From assembly GCA_045647745.1 (NCBI GenBank), contig JAZRMQ010000064.1:41738-105737 (forward strand): DNA of 64,000 nucleotides, given 5' to 3'. Made by a program: the position numbers and the translations under genes. Below are positions 8,221 to 17,299 of this stretch, piece after piece. Source of the DNA: HGM04593 sp045647745 (GTDB taxonomy: Bacteria; Bacteroidota; Bacteroidia; Bacteroidales; Bacteroidaceae). Every line of letters starts with the position of its first letter. The stretch's first letter is position 1. The notes beneath the pieces are model-generated. The model ran no database searches. It saw only the letters and a program-made list of their open reading frames with translations, and had not been told where the DNA came from.

Positions 8221-10103
8221 TGAAACTCGCTTCGTTTGACATATTTGATACCACGCTCATTCGCAAATGCGGAAAGCCCGGGAACATCTTTTATATTCTC
8301 GCCCACAAATTATACCCCAACGACAAGGCAAAGCGCGATGATTTCCTCCTTTGGCGAAAAGGTGCCGAGAAGCGTGCAAGTGGCATCGCCCCCGGGAAGG
8401 ATGTTACCATTGTAGATATCTACAGCAACGAAGAGCTAACAAGTTTCGATGAATACAGCAAAAACGAACTAATAAACGCCGAGAAGGAGGTTGAAGCGGA
8501 ATTGTTGACAGTTAACCCCGAGGTCAAAAACATCATTATCAAAAAACGCGAACAGGGCTATACAATATGCTTTATATCTGATATGTACTTGCCAAGCGAT
8601 TTTCTCAAAAAGGTGCTTGAAAGAGAGGGTTGCATAAACAGCAATGAGCAAATATACGTTTCGTGCGAATGGAATGCGCGTAAATCGAATGGTGCTTTAT
8701 ACAAAAGGCTGAAAGAGCAACTGAAGCCCCAACAGTGGGAACACTATGGCGACCACCCTGTAAGCGATGTAAAAATGGCGAAACGCTATGGTATAAAAGC
8801 CACAAAAATAAAAAGTGATTTTACCATAGCTGAAAAAGAAGCGACCCTGCCACGTGGCAATAGAGAGCACTATGAAAGTTCTATACTCTCTGGGTTGAGC
8901 CGTGCGGCAAGATTGCATCACGGGAACGATGCAGCCACAACGATTGCAGCCGATTTTATTGCATCGGCATATATTCCGTATGTGCATTTTATACTAACAA
9001 CCACAAAAGAACGTGGTTTCAAGAGGCTCTATTTCCTATCGCGCGACAGCTATATTCTGCAAAAAATTGCCGAGCAACTCCCGCACGAGGGGATTGAACT
9101 ATGCTATCTTTTTGTTTCACGAAAATCACTGTTGCTCCCCTATCTGTACAACGCGACAGCAGACAAATTCCTTGCAATACAAGACAAGAATACAATAAAA
9201 GGGAAAAGCATAAAAGAACTCTCGCAATCATTGGGCACAAGCATCGAAGAGCTTAAAAATGTTTTTGACATAGAGTTCAATTTTGAAAGAATATCCACAA
9301 AAGAGCAAGAGCAGGTGTTCTTAAACGCTATTTTTGGCACAGGAAGCAGATATCTACCAATGCTCAACGAGCGTGCAAAAGAGAAACGCGCGTTGCTTAA
9401 TGGCTATTTTACACAAGAGAGAGTCCTTAGCTCAGAGCCAACAGCAATGGTTGATGTAGGTTGGCTAGGAACAACCCGATTGATGATTAACAATATTTTA
9501 AAAGAGGAGGGTTATCCCGAGACAACATTCTTCTATTATGGAGTGCGCAGCGACGTTATGCACAGCAAATATGGCAGATACTACACCTATTACACTCCCG
9601 AACAGTTAAGCACCGAGGGCACAACGCTTATTGAAAATTATTTCTCAGCATCGCCTTACCCCAGTACCATCGGGTATAAAGAGAATAACAGCAAGTTTGA
9701 GCCGGTATTTCCCAAAGGTTGCGAATATAGAGAGAATGATATTATCAAGAGCAATATCAGCACTGCACAATGGCTTGGCAACGAAATAGAAAAATGCCCT
9801 GCGCCATTAAAAAAGCACTTTTGGCAATGGGGGAGACAAGCTGTCGAGGAGATGTTGACTTTAAAAAAAGATGTTGACATCACTCCACTACAAAAAGCCA
9901 CAGAATTTGACAACACGGCTTTTGTTCGCAAACTGACGATAAAGGAGTTTCTTAATCTTGTTTGCTTGGGTGGCAGAGTTACGGCCTTTGACCGTGGTAG
10001 TTTGCGCCTCACCTGCGGAAAGAGGCTTTTTCCAGCTTTTTATAAAATCGCACAATTCACGGGCAAAATACGCCATAAATTGTACTTGAAATTTTACAGA
10101 TAA
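8220..10103 (+). CDS. HAD-superfamily protein of the COG5610 type, large polysaccharide-locus form
   Basis: 627 residues. The N-terminal 200 form a HAD domain: SFDIFDTTL at 5-13 (motif I, D7 as likely nucleophile), FISDMYL near 118 (motif II), and YGDHPVSDVKMAKRYG near 176-191 (motif IV). In motif I the second Asp of D-x-D is replaced by Phe (D-I-F), so classical phosphatase chemistry is uncertain. The remaining 400 residues are a long domain seen with this HAD type in surface-polysaccharide clusters; its function is not known to me. Start and previous stop share one base (TAATG). G+C content is visibly higher than in the flanking acyltransferase gene. Confidence 0.7.
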   Translation: MKLASFDIFDTTLIRKCGKPGNIFYILAHKLYPNDKAKRDDFLLWRKGAEKRASGIAPGKDVTIVDIYSNEELTSFDEYSKNELINAEKEVEAELLTVNPEVKNIIIKKREQGYTICFISDMYLPSDFLKKVLEREGCINSNEQIYVSCEWNARKSNGALYKRLKEQLKPQQWEHYGDHPVSDVKMAKRYGIKATKIKSDFTIAEKEATLPRGNREHYESSILSGLSRAARLHHGNDAATTIAADFIASAYIPYVHFILTTTKERGFKRLYFLSRDSYILQKIAEQLPHEGIELCYLFVSRKSLLLPYLYNATADKFLAIQDKNTIKGKSIKELSQSLGTSIEELKNVFDIEFNFERISTKEQEQVFLNAIFGTGSRYLPMLNERAKEKRALLNGYFTQERVLSSEPTAMVDVGWLGTTRLMINNILKEEGYPETTFFYYGVRSDVMHSKYGRYYTYYTPEQLSTEGTTLIENYFSASPYPSTIGYKENNSKFEPVFPKGCEYRENDIIKSNISTAQWLGNEIEKCPAPLKKHFWQWGRQAVEEMLTLKKDVDITPLQKATEFDNTAFVRKLTIKEFLNLVCLGGRVTAFDRGSLRLTCGKRLFPAFYKIAQFTGKIRHKLYLKFYR

Positions 10104-10104
10104 A

Positions 10105-10962
10105 ATGAGACTCGCAACCATCATACTCAACTACAACAGCAGTGCCGACTGCAGAAAGTGTATCGGGTACCTTGAGCAGCAACAGGGTGTTGAACAGGAG
10201 ATTATTGTTGTTGATAATTGCTCACAAGAGGCCGACCGGAAGGCTGTAGAGGCTTTGTGCAACGAGCGTGGCTGCACATTCATTGCCAACAACGAGAATA
10301 AAGGCTACAATGCCGGTAATAATGTGGGATTGCGATACGCCGCAGAGAAAGGCTATGAATTTGCTCTCATCGCCAACCCCGATATGGAGTTTCCACAGAG
10401 CGACTATCTTGCCACCCTGTTAGCGAAAATGCAAGAGGATGACGAAATTGTTGTTTGTGGCAGCGACATTATTGGCCCTGACGGCGTGCATCAGAACCCA
10501 ATGGGCAAAGATGGTGGCTGGACCTCCTCTTTTGGGTGGATAAAAGAGATTTTTGGCAAGAGGGAGAAAAAGAGTGAGGCCTACGACTTCATTGACAACT
10601 ACAAAGAGAGCCACTATTGCCACAAAATTGGCGGTTGCTGTTTCATCATAAGAACATCATTCCTTAGAGAAATAAATTTCTTCGATGAAAAGGTGTTTTT
10701 ATATTGCGAGGAGGCTATCCTTGCCCGACAAGTAGAACTTGCCGGCAAAAAGATGTACTACCTTGCCACAGCACAAGCAGTGCACCGTCACGTAAAGAGC
10801 GAAAAAGGCGACCCTGTAAAACGTTTCAAAGCGTGGAAAAAATCACGTTGTTACTTCATTGACAAATACAGCAAAGAGCATTGGTTCGGCCGTCAGATGG
10901 CAAAATTGTCGATGAGACTTTATGTAGCGACATTTACTCTATACAAGAAACTGAAAAAATAA
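10105..10962 (+). CDS. Family 2 glycosyltransferase, rhamnosyltransferase-like subgroup
   Basis: 285 residues. The N-terminal IILNYNSSADC, IIVVDNCSQE at 33-42, the NKGYNAGNN loop at 65-73 and NPDMEF at 91-96 (metal-binding N-P-D in place of D-x-D) match the WbbL/RfbF-like rhamnosyltransferase subgroup of GT2. CCFIIR and FFDEKVFLYCEEA further on fit its acceptor and catalytic region. The gene follows the HAD gene by one base and shares its higher G+C content, so the two may travel as a unit. The subgroup is clear, but rhamnose as donor is only suggested. Confidence 0.87.
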   Translation: MRLATIILNYNSSADCRKCIGYLEQQQGVEQEIIVVDNCSQEADRKAVEALCNERGCTFIANNENKGYNAGNNVGLRYAAEKGYEFALIANPDMEFPQSDYLATLLAKMQEDDEIVVCGSDIIGPDGVHQNPMGKDGGWTSSFGWIKEIFGKREKKSEAYDFIDNYKESHYCHKIGGCCFIIRTSFLREINFFDEKVFLYCEEAILARQVELAGKKMYYLATAQAVHRHVKSEKGDPVKRFKAWKKSRCYFIDKYSKEHWFGRQMAKLSMRLYVATFTLYKKLKK

Positions 10963-10972
10963 CAGATACATT

Positions 10973-12232
10973 ATGTTCGATATATTTAAAGGACAAAAAG
11001 GACTAACGTTGTTCGCAACCATATTCATTATATTATATGGTGTATATTATATACAAATAGATTCTTTTGCAACACAAGCGCCAATTAAATTGGCATTGAT
11101 GGTGTCATCGATTTTCGTATTGCTGTTCTATACATTCAAAACGTCAAAAGCTTTTATTTGGGGTACTATATATTTGATAGTCCAATATAGTGTAGCAAGT
11201 TTTCACCCGAACACGTTCCGTTGGAGCACCTATATATACTCCATTTTGTTGACGTTAACATACGTTTGTTTCTACAACCTTGTATATATTGAAAAAGTAT
11301 TCACAATAAACCATTTTATTAGAATATGCAAATGGTTTATGATGCTCTGCTTTGTTGTGTGTGTAGTACAGCAAGTTTTTATATTGATGGGCATTAAATA
11401 TTTGCCTGCAATAAACCTATGGTTCATATTGGACCGAGGCATTGGATGTAATTCTTTATTCGCAGAACCAAGCCACTTTGCACGTTTTATGTTAGTATTT
11501 TACTATGCTTATGTAAAATGCTGCGAGTATAAACGCGGCGAAGGACCTTTTACTTTAAGCGAGCTTTTTAGTGGAGAACACAAATGGGTTACAATACGTT
11601 TCCTATGGATGATGCTTACAATGGGTAGCGGAACGGCTTTTGTATGCTTGATATTTTTCGCTTTATATTTTGTGCGCGAGCATAATTGGTATTATGTGAT
11701 TCCCACATTGATTATAGGTTATGTATTGATACAAAATTCAGGTATTGAAGCGCTTGACAGAGCAACAAATGTGATAGAAGCAACAGCAACACTAGACAAA
11801 AAAACGGTGCAACAGACCGATGGTTCGGCGGCAGCGCGAATATCCCCTATCATAAACTCAATAAATGCAGATTTTAGCAAAAAAGAGACTTGGTTGGGAT
11901 ATGGCATTGATCATGGTAAGAACAGAGATGCCTTTAGAAATCAAACATCCACACTATTTGAGGATTATGGCTTTGTATTGTATTTAATATCTCTAATATT
12001 AGCCTTCTCTTGCGCTTATCGTTTTTTCTCTCTTGCCACATTATTTATGTTCACCGGAGTAGGAGGCGCCGTAGGTAATAACATACAATATCTTTGGGAG
12101 CTCGCAATGGTGATGACTTGTGTGAGATACTTTTATGAGAACAGATACAACCCCGAAATATATGAAGATGAGATTGAAGAGGTTGAAGAGGTTGAAGAAA
12201 ATAAAGATATTTCAACTATTGAACAAAGCTAA
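10973..12232 (+). CDS. wzy: Wzy-like O-antigen/capsule polymerase
   Basis: 419 residues with about ten to twelve hydrophobic segments and one large loop (residues 255-320) before the last helices, the usual layout of Wzy polymerases and O-antigen ligases. There is little sequence identity to recognise, as is normal for this family; NSLFAEPSHFARF is a plausible loop motif, since Glu-Pro-Ser and nearby His/Arg residues are common in Wzy proteins. The last 25 residues are an acidic tail rich in Glu (EEVEEVEEN). It would polymerise repeat units in the periplasm. It is the only polymerase candidate in the visible part of the locus. Confidence 0.65.
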   Translation: MFDIFKGQKGLTLFATIFIILYGVYYIQIDSFATQAPIKLALMVSSIFVLLFYTFKTSKAFIWGTIYLIVQYSVASFHPNTFRWSTYIYSILLTLTYVCFYNLVYIEKVFTINHFIRICKWFMMLCFVVCVVQQVFILMGIKYLPAINLWFILDRGIGCNSLFAEPSHFARFMLVFYYAYVKCCEYKRGEGPFTLSELFSGEHKWVTIRFLWMMLTMGSGTAFVCLIFFALYFVREHNWYYVIPTLIIGYVLIQNSGIEALDRATNVIEATATLDKKTVQQTDGSAAARISPIINSINADFSKKETWLGYGIDHGKNRDAFRNQTSTLFEDYGFVLYLISLILAFSCAYRFFSLATLFMFTGVGGAVGNNIQYLWELAMVMTCVRYFYENRYNPEIYEDEIEEVEEVEENKDISTIEQS

Positions 12233-12244
12233 CAAACCATAATT

Positions 12245-13180
12245 ATGAGCCTTATAAATTTCTTTGACAACAGACGCTTTTGGGGAGGCAAACGAAATAA
12301 ATTCCTGCAAAAGATTTATTTCTACGGCATCTGCAATAAACTAATAGAGATTATTGCAAATATAACTCTTCCGCTCTATTTACGCTTAACAAGAAACAAT
12401 CCACAATACACAATCCCCCCAAGCGATAAAAAAAGCGACAGATATATTATATCGTTAACATCATTCAAGCCAAGAATACCCAAATTGTGGATGGTTGTAG
12501 AGTCTATACTCAGAAATAATGTCAAGCCAGACAAAATTATTCTTTATTTGCAGCTCGATTCAATGAACGACGTACCAAAGGAACTGATAGAGCAACAGAA
12601 AAGAGGTGTAGAAATTGTATTATGCAGCACCGAATTAAGATCGCACAATAAATACTACCACGCAATAGAAAATTATCCCGAAGATTGCATAATTACTATT
12701 GATGATGATATATTCTACCGCAATGATTTTATGCAATCATTCGTGAGTTTGCACAAGCAATATCCAAAAGCGATTATTGCCAATAGAGCAAAAACAATTA
12801 TAAGTGGCTCAACACTATACAAAGAGTGGCCAGACACTGAAGAACAAGAAGAAAACATCTGTATGCTACCTATCGGAGTTGGCGGAGTCTTATACCCTCC
12901 TCATAGCCTGTATGCAGATGTTTTAGAGAAACATTTGATAAAAGAACTTTGCTTAACCGCCGATGACGTGTGGCTCTCTTGTATGAGCATTTTACAAAGA
13001 ACGCCAAAGGTTTTCAGTAACTACAAACAGGGGTTTGTGAGCATAAGAATACGAAACAACACATCCCTTTTTGATATAAATCTCGAACGCAATCAAGTTT
13101 GTGTTGACAATCTAAACGCCTACTATGGCAAGAAATTGGGTATAAGGCCTTTTATTGACCTACCGCAGAAAGAAGAATAA
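12245..13180 (+). CDS. Putative GT-A glycosyltransferase with DDD motif
   Basis: 311 residues. After an N-terminal hydrophobic/basic segment (20-50) comes a compact GT-A-like domain: RYIISLTSFKPRI, KIILYLQLDS, then CIITIDDDIFY with D153-D154-D155 as the likely metal site. The segment LPIGVGGVLYPPHSL and the downstream CLTADDVWLSCM (Asp-Asp) fit an acceptor and catalytic-base region. This arrangement occurs in an uncharacterised group of capsule-locus transferases. It lies between the polymerase and an acetyltransferase. Transferase function is likely from the motifs and context; the sugar is unknown. Confidence 0.6.
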   Translation: MSLINFFDNRRFWGGKRNKFLQKIYFYGICNKLIEIIANITLPLYLRLTRNNPQYTIPPSDKKSDRYIISLTSFKPRIPKLWMVVESILRNNVKPDKIILYLQLDSMNDVPKELIEQQKRGVEIVLCSTELRSHNKYYHAIENYPEDCIITIDDDIFYRNDFMQSFVSLHKQYPKAIIANRAKTIISGSTLYKEWPDTEEQEENICMLPIGVGGVLYPPHSLYADVLEKHLIKELCLTADDVWLSCMSILQRTPKVFSNYKQGFVSIRIRNNTSLFDINLERNQVCVDNLNAYYGKKLGIRPFIDLPQKEE

Positions 13181-13208
13181 TCGAAAAACTTTAACCATTT
13201 GCAATTAT

Positions 13209-13772
13209 ATGAATCAAAGCCATCCAACAAGAAAAAGGAATAAATTTCTTGAATATTTTTCTTTAGTTTTATATTATGGGTTCGCATATTGGTTGCCTAA
13301 TTTTGACTCCCGTTTCTTTGGCAAAGCATCAAACGCCATAAGAGTGTGGTGTGTAAGGAACATTTTTGAATATGTTGGCAAAGGTGTCAACATTGGAAGA
13401 AAAGCGAACTTTGGCCGAGGACATAACATTCGCATTGGCACACGCTCTAATATTGGTCCTAATTGCGTCGTTCCGTCAAATATTATAATAGGCAATGATG
13501 TTATGATGGGCCCCGACAATTATTTTTTCCACTCTTTCACACACGAAATAAGCGACGTAACAAAACCAATGATAGAACAAGGACAAAAAATTCTTGATGG
13601 AAGAACCGAAATTTGTGATGATATATGGATTGGAAAAGATTGTCTTTTTATGCCTTGTAAAAAGATTGGCTCACATTCGATTGTTGGTGCAAGAAGCGTT
13701 GTTACAAAGGATGTCCCGGAATATGTGATAGTTGCAGGCAACCCTGCAAAGATTATAAGAGAACGTAAATAA
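13209..13772 (+). CDS. Hexapeptide-repeat (left-handed beta-helix) O-acetyltransferase
   Basis: 187 residues from the ATG at 13209; an in-frame ATG at 13155 lies inside the previous gene, and 13209 gives a start clear of the overlap. The domain from about residue 60 shows hexapeptide repeats (KGVNIG, IRIGTRSNIGPNCVV, IIIGNDVMMGP), the catalytic-loop His region FFHSFTHE, then IWIGKDCLFMPCKKIGSHSIVGARSVVTKDVP and the closing AGNPAKII. This is the WbbJ/VatD-like acetyl-CoA-dependent O-acetyltransferase pattern. It probably acetylates a sugar of the glycan or its precursor in the cytosol, in contrast to the three membrane acyltransferases of the locus. Confidence 0.88.
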   Translation: MNQSHPTRKRNKFLEYFSLVLYYGFAYWLPNFDSRFFGKASNAIRVWCVRNIFEYVGKGVNIGRKANFGRGHNIRIGTRSNIGPNCVVPSNIIIGNDVMMGPDNYFFHSFTHEISDVTKPMIEQGQKILDGRTEICDDIWIGKDCLFMPCKKIGSHSIVGARSVVTKDVPEYVIVAGNPAKIIRERK

Positions 13773-13800
13773 TCATTCTTCATTTTTTATCACACGAGCA

Positions 13801-14760
13801 ATGACCAACCTCACCCTTGCCATTTGCGTTTATAACGCCGAAAAGTATATAAAAGAGACGCTTGAGAGCGTTATGGCACAAACTATGCAGGATTTTCACC
13901 TGCTTATTGTCAATGACTGCAGCACCGATGAGAGCCTTGCTGTCATCGAAAAGTTTTTTGCCGAACATCCAAGGCAAGTTGAAATAATTACGCTTACCAA
14001 TAATAGAGGCGCTGCAAATGCAAGAAATTTTGCAATTTCACACGCCACCACCAAATATTTTTTATTCATTGACTCCGACGACCTGTTAGAACCAACACTT
14101 ATAGAAAAAGAGTATACCGCAATTTCTAATGACGACGCCCTAATAGGTGTTTCTTGCTGGAACGATTTTATTGATGCGAAGGGTAAAAAAATTCACGGAG
14201 GCACTTTCCTTGGGGAAAAGACCAAAGAGGCGTTTATTGAAAAGGCGAGCAAACGAAAATTGATATTCCTCCCCATCCACACAATGTTTGATAGGGATTA
14301 CGCAATCAAAGCCGGTAACATAAGAATAGATGGATTCCCCGAGGGCAAACCACGTTATCAGGATTTTTGTGAAGAGCTTGATATGTGGACTCGTATGAGC
14401 GATTTTTACAAGCAAGGAAAAGCAATAATCGCACTTCCCGAGGTGCTGTATCACTACCGCAAGATGGACGGACTCTCTTCAAATCATTTTAATATGATAC
14501 TGAAGATGCGCTACACAAAAAAGAATCTTTTAAGGCGCAGAGACGGAGAGAAAGAACTTACTTTCACCCAATTTTATAATTCCTTGACACCCAAAGAGAT
14601 TAAAAGCCTGAAACGCGACGCCAAAGCCGCCGACGCTTTGCGTAACGGAGTATTTTATCTCAAGCGCAAGAGTATATTCAAAGCCACGTGGGAGATATTA
14701 AAATCTATCTACTACCGCCCGGGGTATATTTTTGACAAATTGAAACATAATTTCAAATAG
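13801..14760 (+). CDS. Family 2 glycosyltransferase
   Basis: 319 residues. LTLAICVYNAEKYI, LLIVNDCSTDE (34-44) and DSDD at 91-94 define a GT2 GT-A domain; the region around FCEELDMWTRM supplies the acidic ED motif expected for the catalytic base. The C-terminal 80 residues are basic. It is the last gene before a 165-base gap, so a first block of the glycan operon may end here. Donor unknown. Confidence 0.9.
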   Translation: MTNLTLAICVYNAEKYIKETLESVMAQTMQDFHLLIVNDCSTDESLAVIEKFFAEHPRQVEIITLTNNRGAANARNFAISHATTKYFLFIDSDDLLEPTLIEKEYTAISNDDALIGVSCWNDFIDAKGKKIHGGTFLGEKTKEAFIEKASKRKLIFLPIHTMFDRDYAIKAGNIRIDGFPEGKPRYQDFCEELDMWTRMSDFYKQGKAIIALPEVLYHYRKMDGLSSNHFNMILKMRYTKKNLLRRRDGEKELTFTQFYNSLTPKEIKSLKRDAKAADALRNGVFYLKRKSIFKATWEILKSIYYRPGYIFDKLKHNFK

Positions 14761-14925
14761 AGGTCTTTAAATATTGTAAGATGTTATATTTCAAGAATGT
14801 ATAATAACAAAAGAAATATAGTTCTTACACTAATCGATAAGAGAGTGTAAAAAGGTGCAAGATGCAATAAAACATTTAGACAAACAGACAATTAACAAAC
14901 AAAAGTCTAATAGAGAAAGAAATCT
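14761..14925 (+). other. A+T-rich intergenic gap inside the polysaccharide locus
   Basis: 165 bases between two same-strand genes, the widest gap in the locus. It holds a 7-bp inverted repeat (TTACACT at 14825-14831 and AGTGTAA at 14844-14850) but no U-run and no clear TAnnTTTG promoter. No coding potential was seen. It may be a recombination join or a leader for the acyltransferase gene that follows. Confidence 0.5.
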
Positions 14926-15861
14926 ATGAGAAGCTATTCCCTTGACACCTTAAAATTTTTATGTGCAATACTTGTAATTTTTATACACACGCCACAACCA
15001 AAGATTTGGTCTGAATATATTACACCAATCATACGTTGTGCCGTCCCTATATTTTTCATAATGTCGGGATATTTTACATACGGCAGAAAAAATCTTATAC
15101 ATACCATAAAGAAGAGAATACGGAGTCTTTTTTCTATTTTCTGTGTTGTATTCCTTTTTTATTTTTCATTTTTTTTAATTGCAAATGGAAGGGACTCTCT
15201 AGAACATTTACAAATGTTACTGTCGCATAATTTTATATTATTAAATTCGGTTCCTTATTGTATGCACCTATGGTATATCACCGCATATATTTATGTCCTT
15301 CTTATTATGTTGTTAGTTGAAAAATACAATTTGTATAAATGGCTCTTTTTTATAACGCCAATACTACTCTTAACAGCATTAACACTCGGTAAATATAGCG
15401 AAATAATACTGAACTATAATTTCCCAACAAATTACACAAGAAATTTCCTTTTTACAGGGCTTCCCTTTTTTACATTAGGGATGATTATCAAAAAAGCAAA
15501 ACAATTGCCAAACATATATATAGCCGGAATTTCGTGTATCATATTCTATATTTTGGGAATTATAGAAACTTGGAATACTAACAATCGGGGAGAGTTATAC
15601 GCATCTAATATATTCCTTTCACTATCAATATTTATTTTGTTTATAAATATAGAACAGACGAAAGATAATATTTTTTCAAAAATTGGAAGAGAAGATAGTT
15701 TATATATATATTTATTACACTTCATTATTGCAACCGGTATAACACGACTTTGTGATATACTTCCATCGTTGGTATATTTTAGCGCTCTTATAACATTGTC
15801 ACTAACACTTTTTCTAATATATATATTGAGAAAACTTAAAATTATAGGCACAATTATCTGA
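14926..15861 (+). CDS. Acyltransferase-3 family membrane O-acyltransferase
   Basis: 311 residues with about ten hydrophobic segments. It begins RSYSLDTLKFLCAILVIFIHT, the first helix of PF01757 proteins with the conserved Lys/Arg-F-x-C-A pattern and a His at its periplasmic end. It probably acylates the exported glycan. The gene is strongly A+T-rich and is bounded by a 165-base gap upstream and a 111-base gap with two hairpins downstream, so it looks like a separately acquired cassette. Its stop codon lies inside the first hairpin. Confidence 0.83.
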   Translation: MRSYSLDTLKFLCAILVIFIHTPQPKIWSEYITPIIRCAVPIFFIMSGYFTYGRKNLIHTIKKRIRSLFSIFCVVFLFYFSFFLIANGRDSLEHLQMLLSHNFILLNSVPYCMHLWYITAYIYVLLIMLLVEKYNLYKWLFFITPILLLTALTLGKYSEIILNYNFPTNYTRNFLFTGLPFFTLGMIIKKAKQLPNIYIAGISCIIFYILGIIETWNTNNRGELYASNIFLSLSIFILFINIEQTKDNIFSKIGREDSLYIYLLHFIIATGITRLCDILPSLVYFSALITLSLTLFLIYILRKLKIIGTII

Positions 15862-15884
15862 ACAAGATATATTTATCTTGTTCA
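15859..15884 (+). terminator. Hairpin overlapping the acyltransferase stop codon
   Basis: An 11-bp perfect stem, TGAACAAGATA at 15859-15869 and TATCTTGTTCA at 15874-15884, with a four-base loop. The stop codon TGA is the first triplet of the stem. No U-run follows, so it may be an RNA-stability or processing hairpin rather than a true terminator. Confidence 0.5.
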
Positions 15885-15931
15885 CCTGAAATGATGCGTA
15901 TTCTATAGATTGAAGAAATTAAAACAATATA

Positions 15932-15956
15932 ACCAAAGAGATATCTGCTCTTTGGT
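15932..15956 (+). other. Second intergenic hairpin before the kinase-fusion gene
   Basis: A 9-bp perfect stem, ACCAAAGAG at 15932-15940 and CTCTTTGGT at 15948-15956, with a seven-base loop, ending 16 bases before the ATG at 15973. Its position in the leader could affect translation or mRNA ends; no U-run follows. Confidence 0.45.
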
Positions 15957-15972
15957 CTAAAAGCAAAAAATT

Positions 15973-17286
15973 ATGTCAACAATAGAACATATTACAGAAA
16001 TAATCGGTTTCCTTAACGCAAATACCAATTATGCGGTATTGCGCAATTTTGAAGGGCTGCCCGACAAAAACAACAGCCGAGATATTGATATTATCATCAC
16101 TCGCGACAGCTACAAAAAGGCGAAAAAAGCCCTTGTAGAGCTCATTGACCGCAGCGGTTGGAAGATTATCACCTATCTGAACAGCGACCGCCTCATAAGC
16201 TACGTGTGCGCCGCAACAACCGAGGAGAGCACCGAGATTGTGCAGTGGGATTTCTTCTTCGACACATCGGTGTGGGGAGTGCAACTGATGAGCGCCGAGG
16301 AGTTTTTAAAGCACAAACAGTTCAATGGCTTCCTCTATTATGTGGGCGTTGAGTGTCAATTCCTCGACAAGATACTATACAACAGCGCTGTGGGCAGCAA
16401 ATACCCCGAGAAATACCGCGCAACACGCGAGGCTGCGGAGAATAGCGATTTTGTAAAAGAGAAGATTAAGCAAATATTTGGTTGCAGCAGTGTGGATGAG
16501 TGTGAGAAAAGACGCGGAAAAGGGCTCTTCTTCAAAGCATTGTGGAACAACCTTAAAAGCCGACCATTTGGAGTGCTTGCCGGAATATTCCTGTTCCTTT
16601 ACACCTTTATTGGCAACTATCTGCGCTCGCGCACCGGTTTCAGCATTGGCTTCACCGGCCCCGATGGCAGCGGCAAGACAACCGTCATTGACACAATACT
16701 AGAGCGCATTGCACCGGTGTTCAAAGACGCACACAAATACTACCACTTTCGCCCCACCCTCTTTGGAAATTTGGGCGAGGTGGCACACTCAACCGGCATA
16801 AAAAAGGAGGTAGACCGCAACTACAGCGCCCCGCATCGCGGAGGCAAGACAGGCAAAATAAATTCATTCCTGCGCCTCTGCTACTATTCACTGGATTATA
16901 TCATCGGTTATTTTGTAAAGGTAAAATCGGTCATAAGAATCACGCGTGTGGTTGTTTTCGACCGCTACTACACCGATATAATCTGCGACAGCCACCGCTC
17001 ACGCATATACCTGAGCCCCAAATTCCTCTATTGGTGGGGCAAACTCTTTATCCCAACCTTGAACTATAACATCCTGCTCACAGCAAGCAGCGAAACAATC
17101 CTTGCACGCAAACGCGAGCTCGATGAGGAGGGCATAAGAGCCATCAATGCAAAGATAGACTACCTCGCAGGGAAAAAGGGATATACTAAGGTGATGAACG
17201 AGAGCACACCCAACGTGGCAGTAAACGAAATACTTACCTTTGTGTTCGACAAACAGCACAAGAAGAACTTAAAAAGATTAAGATAA
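15973..17286 (+). CDS. Nucleotidyltransferase-fold/P-loop kinase fusion protein
   Basis: 437 residues. Residues 20-130 look like a nucleotidyltransferase-fold domain: YAVLRNFEGLP, then D37-I-D39 and a third acidic position in QWDFFF (D93). Residues 198-215 are hydrophobic, a possible membrane or re-entrant helix. From 225 a thymidylate-kinase-like P-loop domain begins (GPDGSGKTT at 229-237) with a later DRYYTDI segment (Walker B/DR-Y type) and a lid with K/R residues. Such fusions occur in polysaccharide clusters; a plausible role is phosphorylation of a sugar or lipid-linked glycan, but the substrate is unknown. G+C content is higher than in its neighbours. Confidence 0.7.
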   Translation: MSTIEHITEIIGFLNANTNYAVLRNFEGLPDKNNSRDIDIIITRDSYKKAKKALVELIDRSGWKIITYLNSDRLISYVCAATTEESTEIVQWDFFFDTSVWGVQLMSAEEFLKHKQFNGFLYYVGVECQFLDKILYNSAVGSKYPEKYRATREAAENSDFVKEKIKQIFGCSSVDECEKRRGKGLFFKALWNNLKSRPFGVLAGIFLFLYTFIGNYLRSRTGFSIGFTGPDGSGKTTVIDTILERIAPVFKDAHKYYHFRPTLFGNLGEVAHSTGIKKEVDRNYSAPHRGGKTGKINSFLRLCYYSLDYIIGYFVKVKSVIRITRVVVFDRYYTDIICDSHRSRIYLSPKFLYWWGKLFIPTLNYNILLTASSETILARKRELDEEGIRAINAKIDYLAGKKGYTKVMNESTPNVAVNEILTFVFDKQHKKNLKRLR

Positions 17287-17299
17287 TAGGCCGGGAAGT

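Noticed and set aside
14761..14925. Terminator between the GT2 gene and the second acyltransferase gene
   Set aside because: Only a 7-bp weak inverted repeat without U-run is present.
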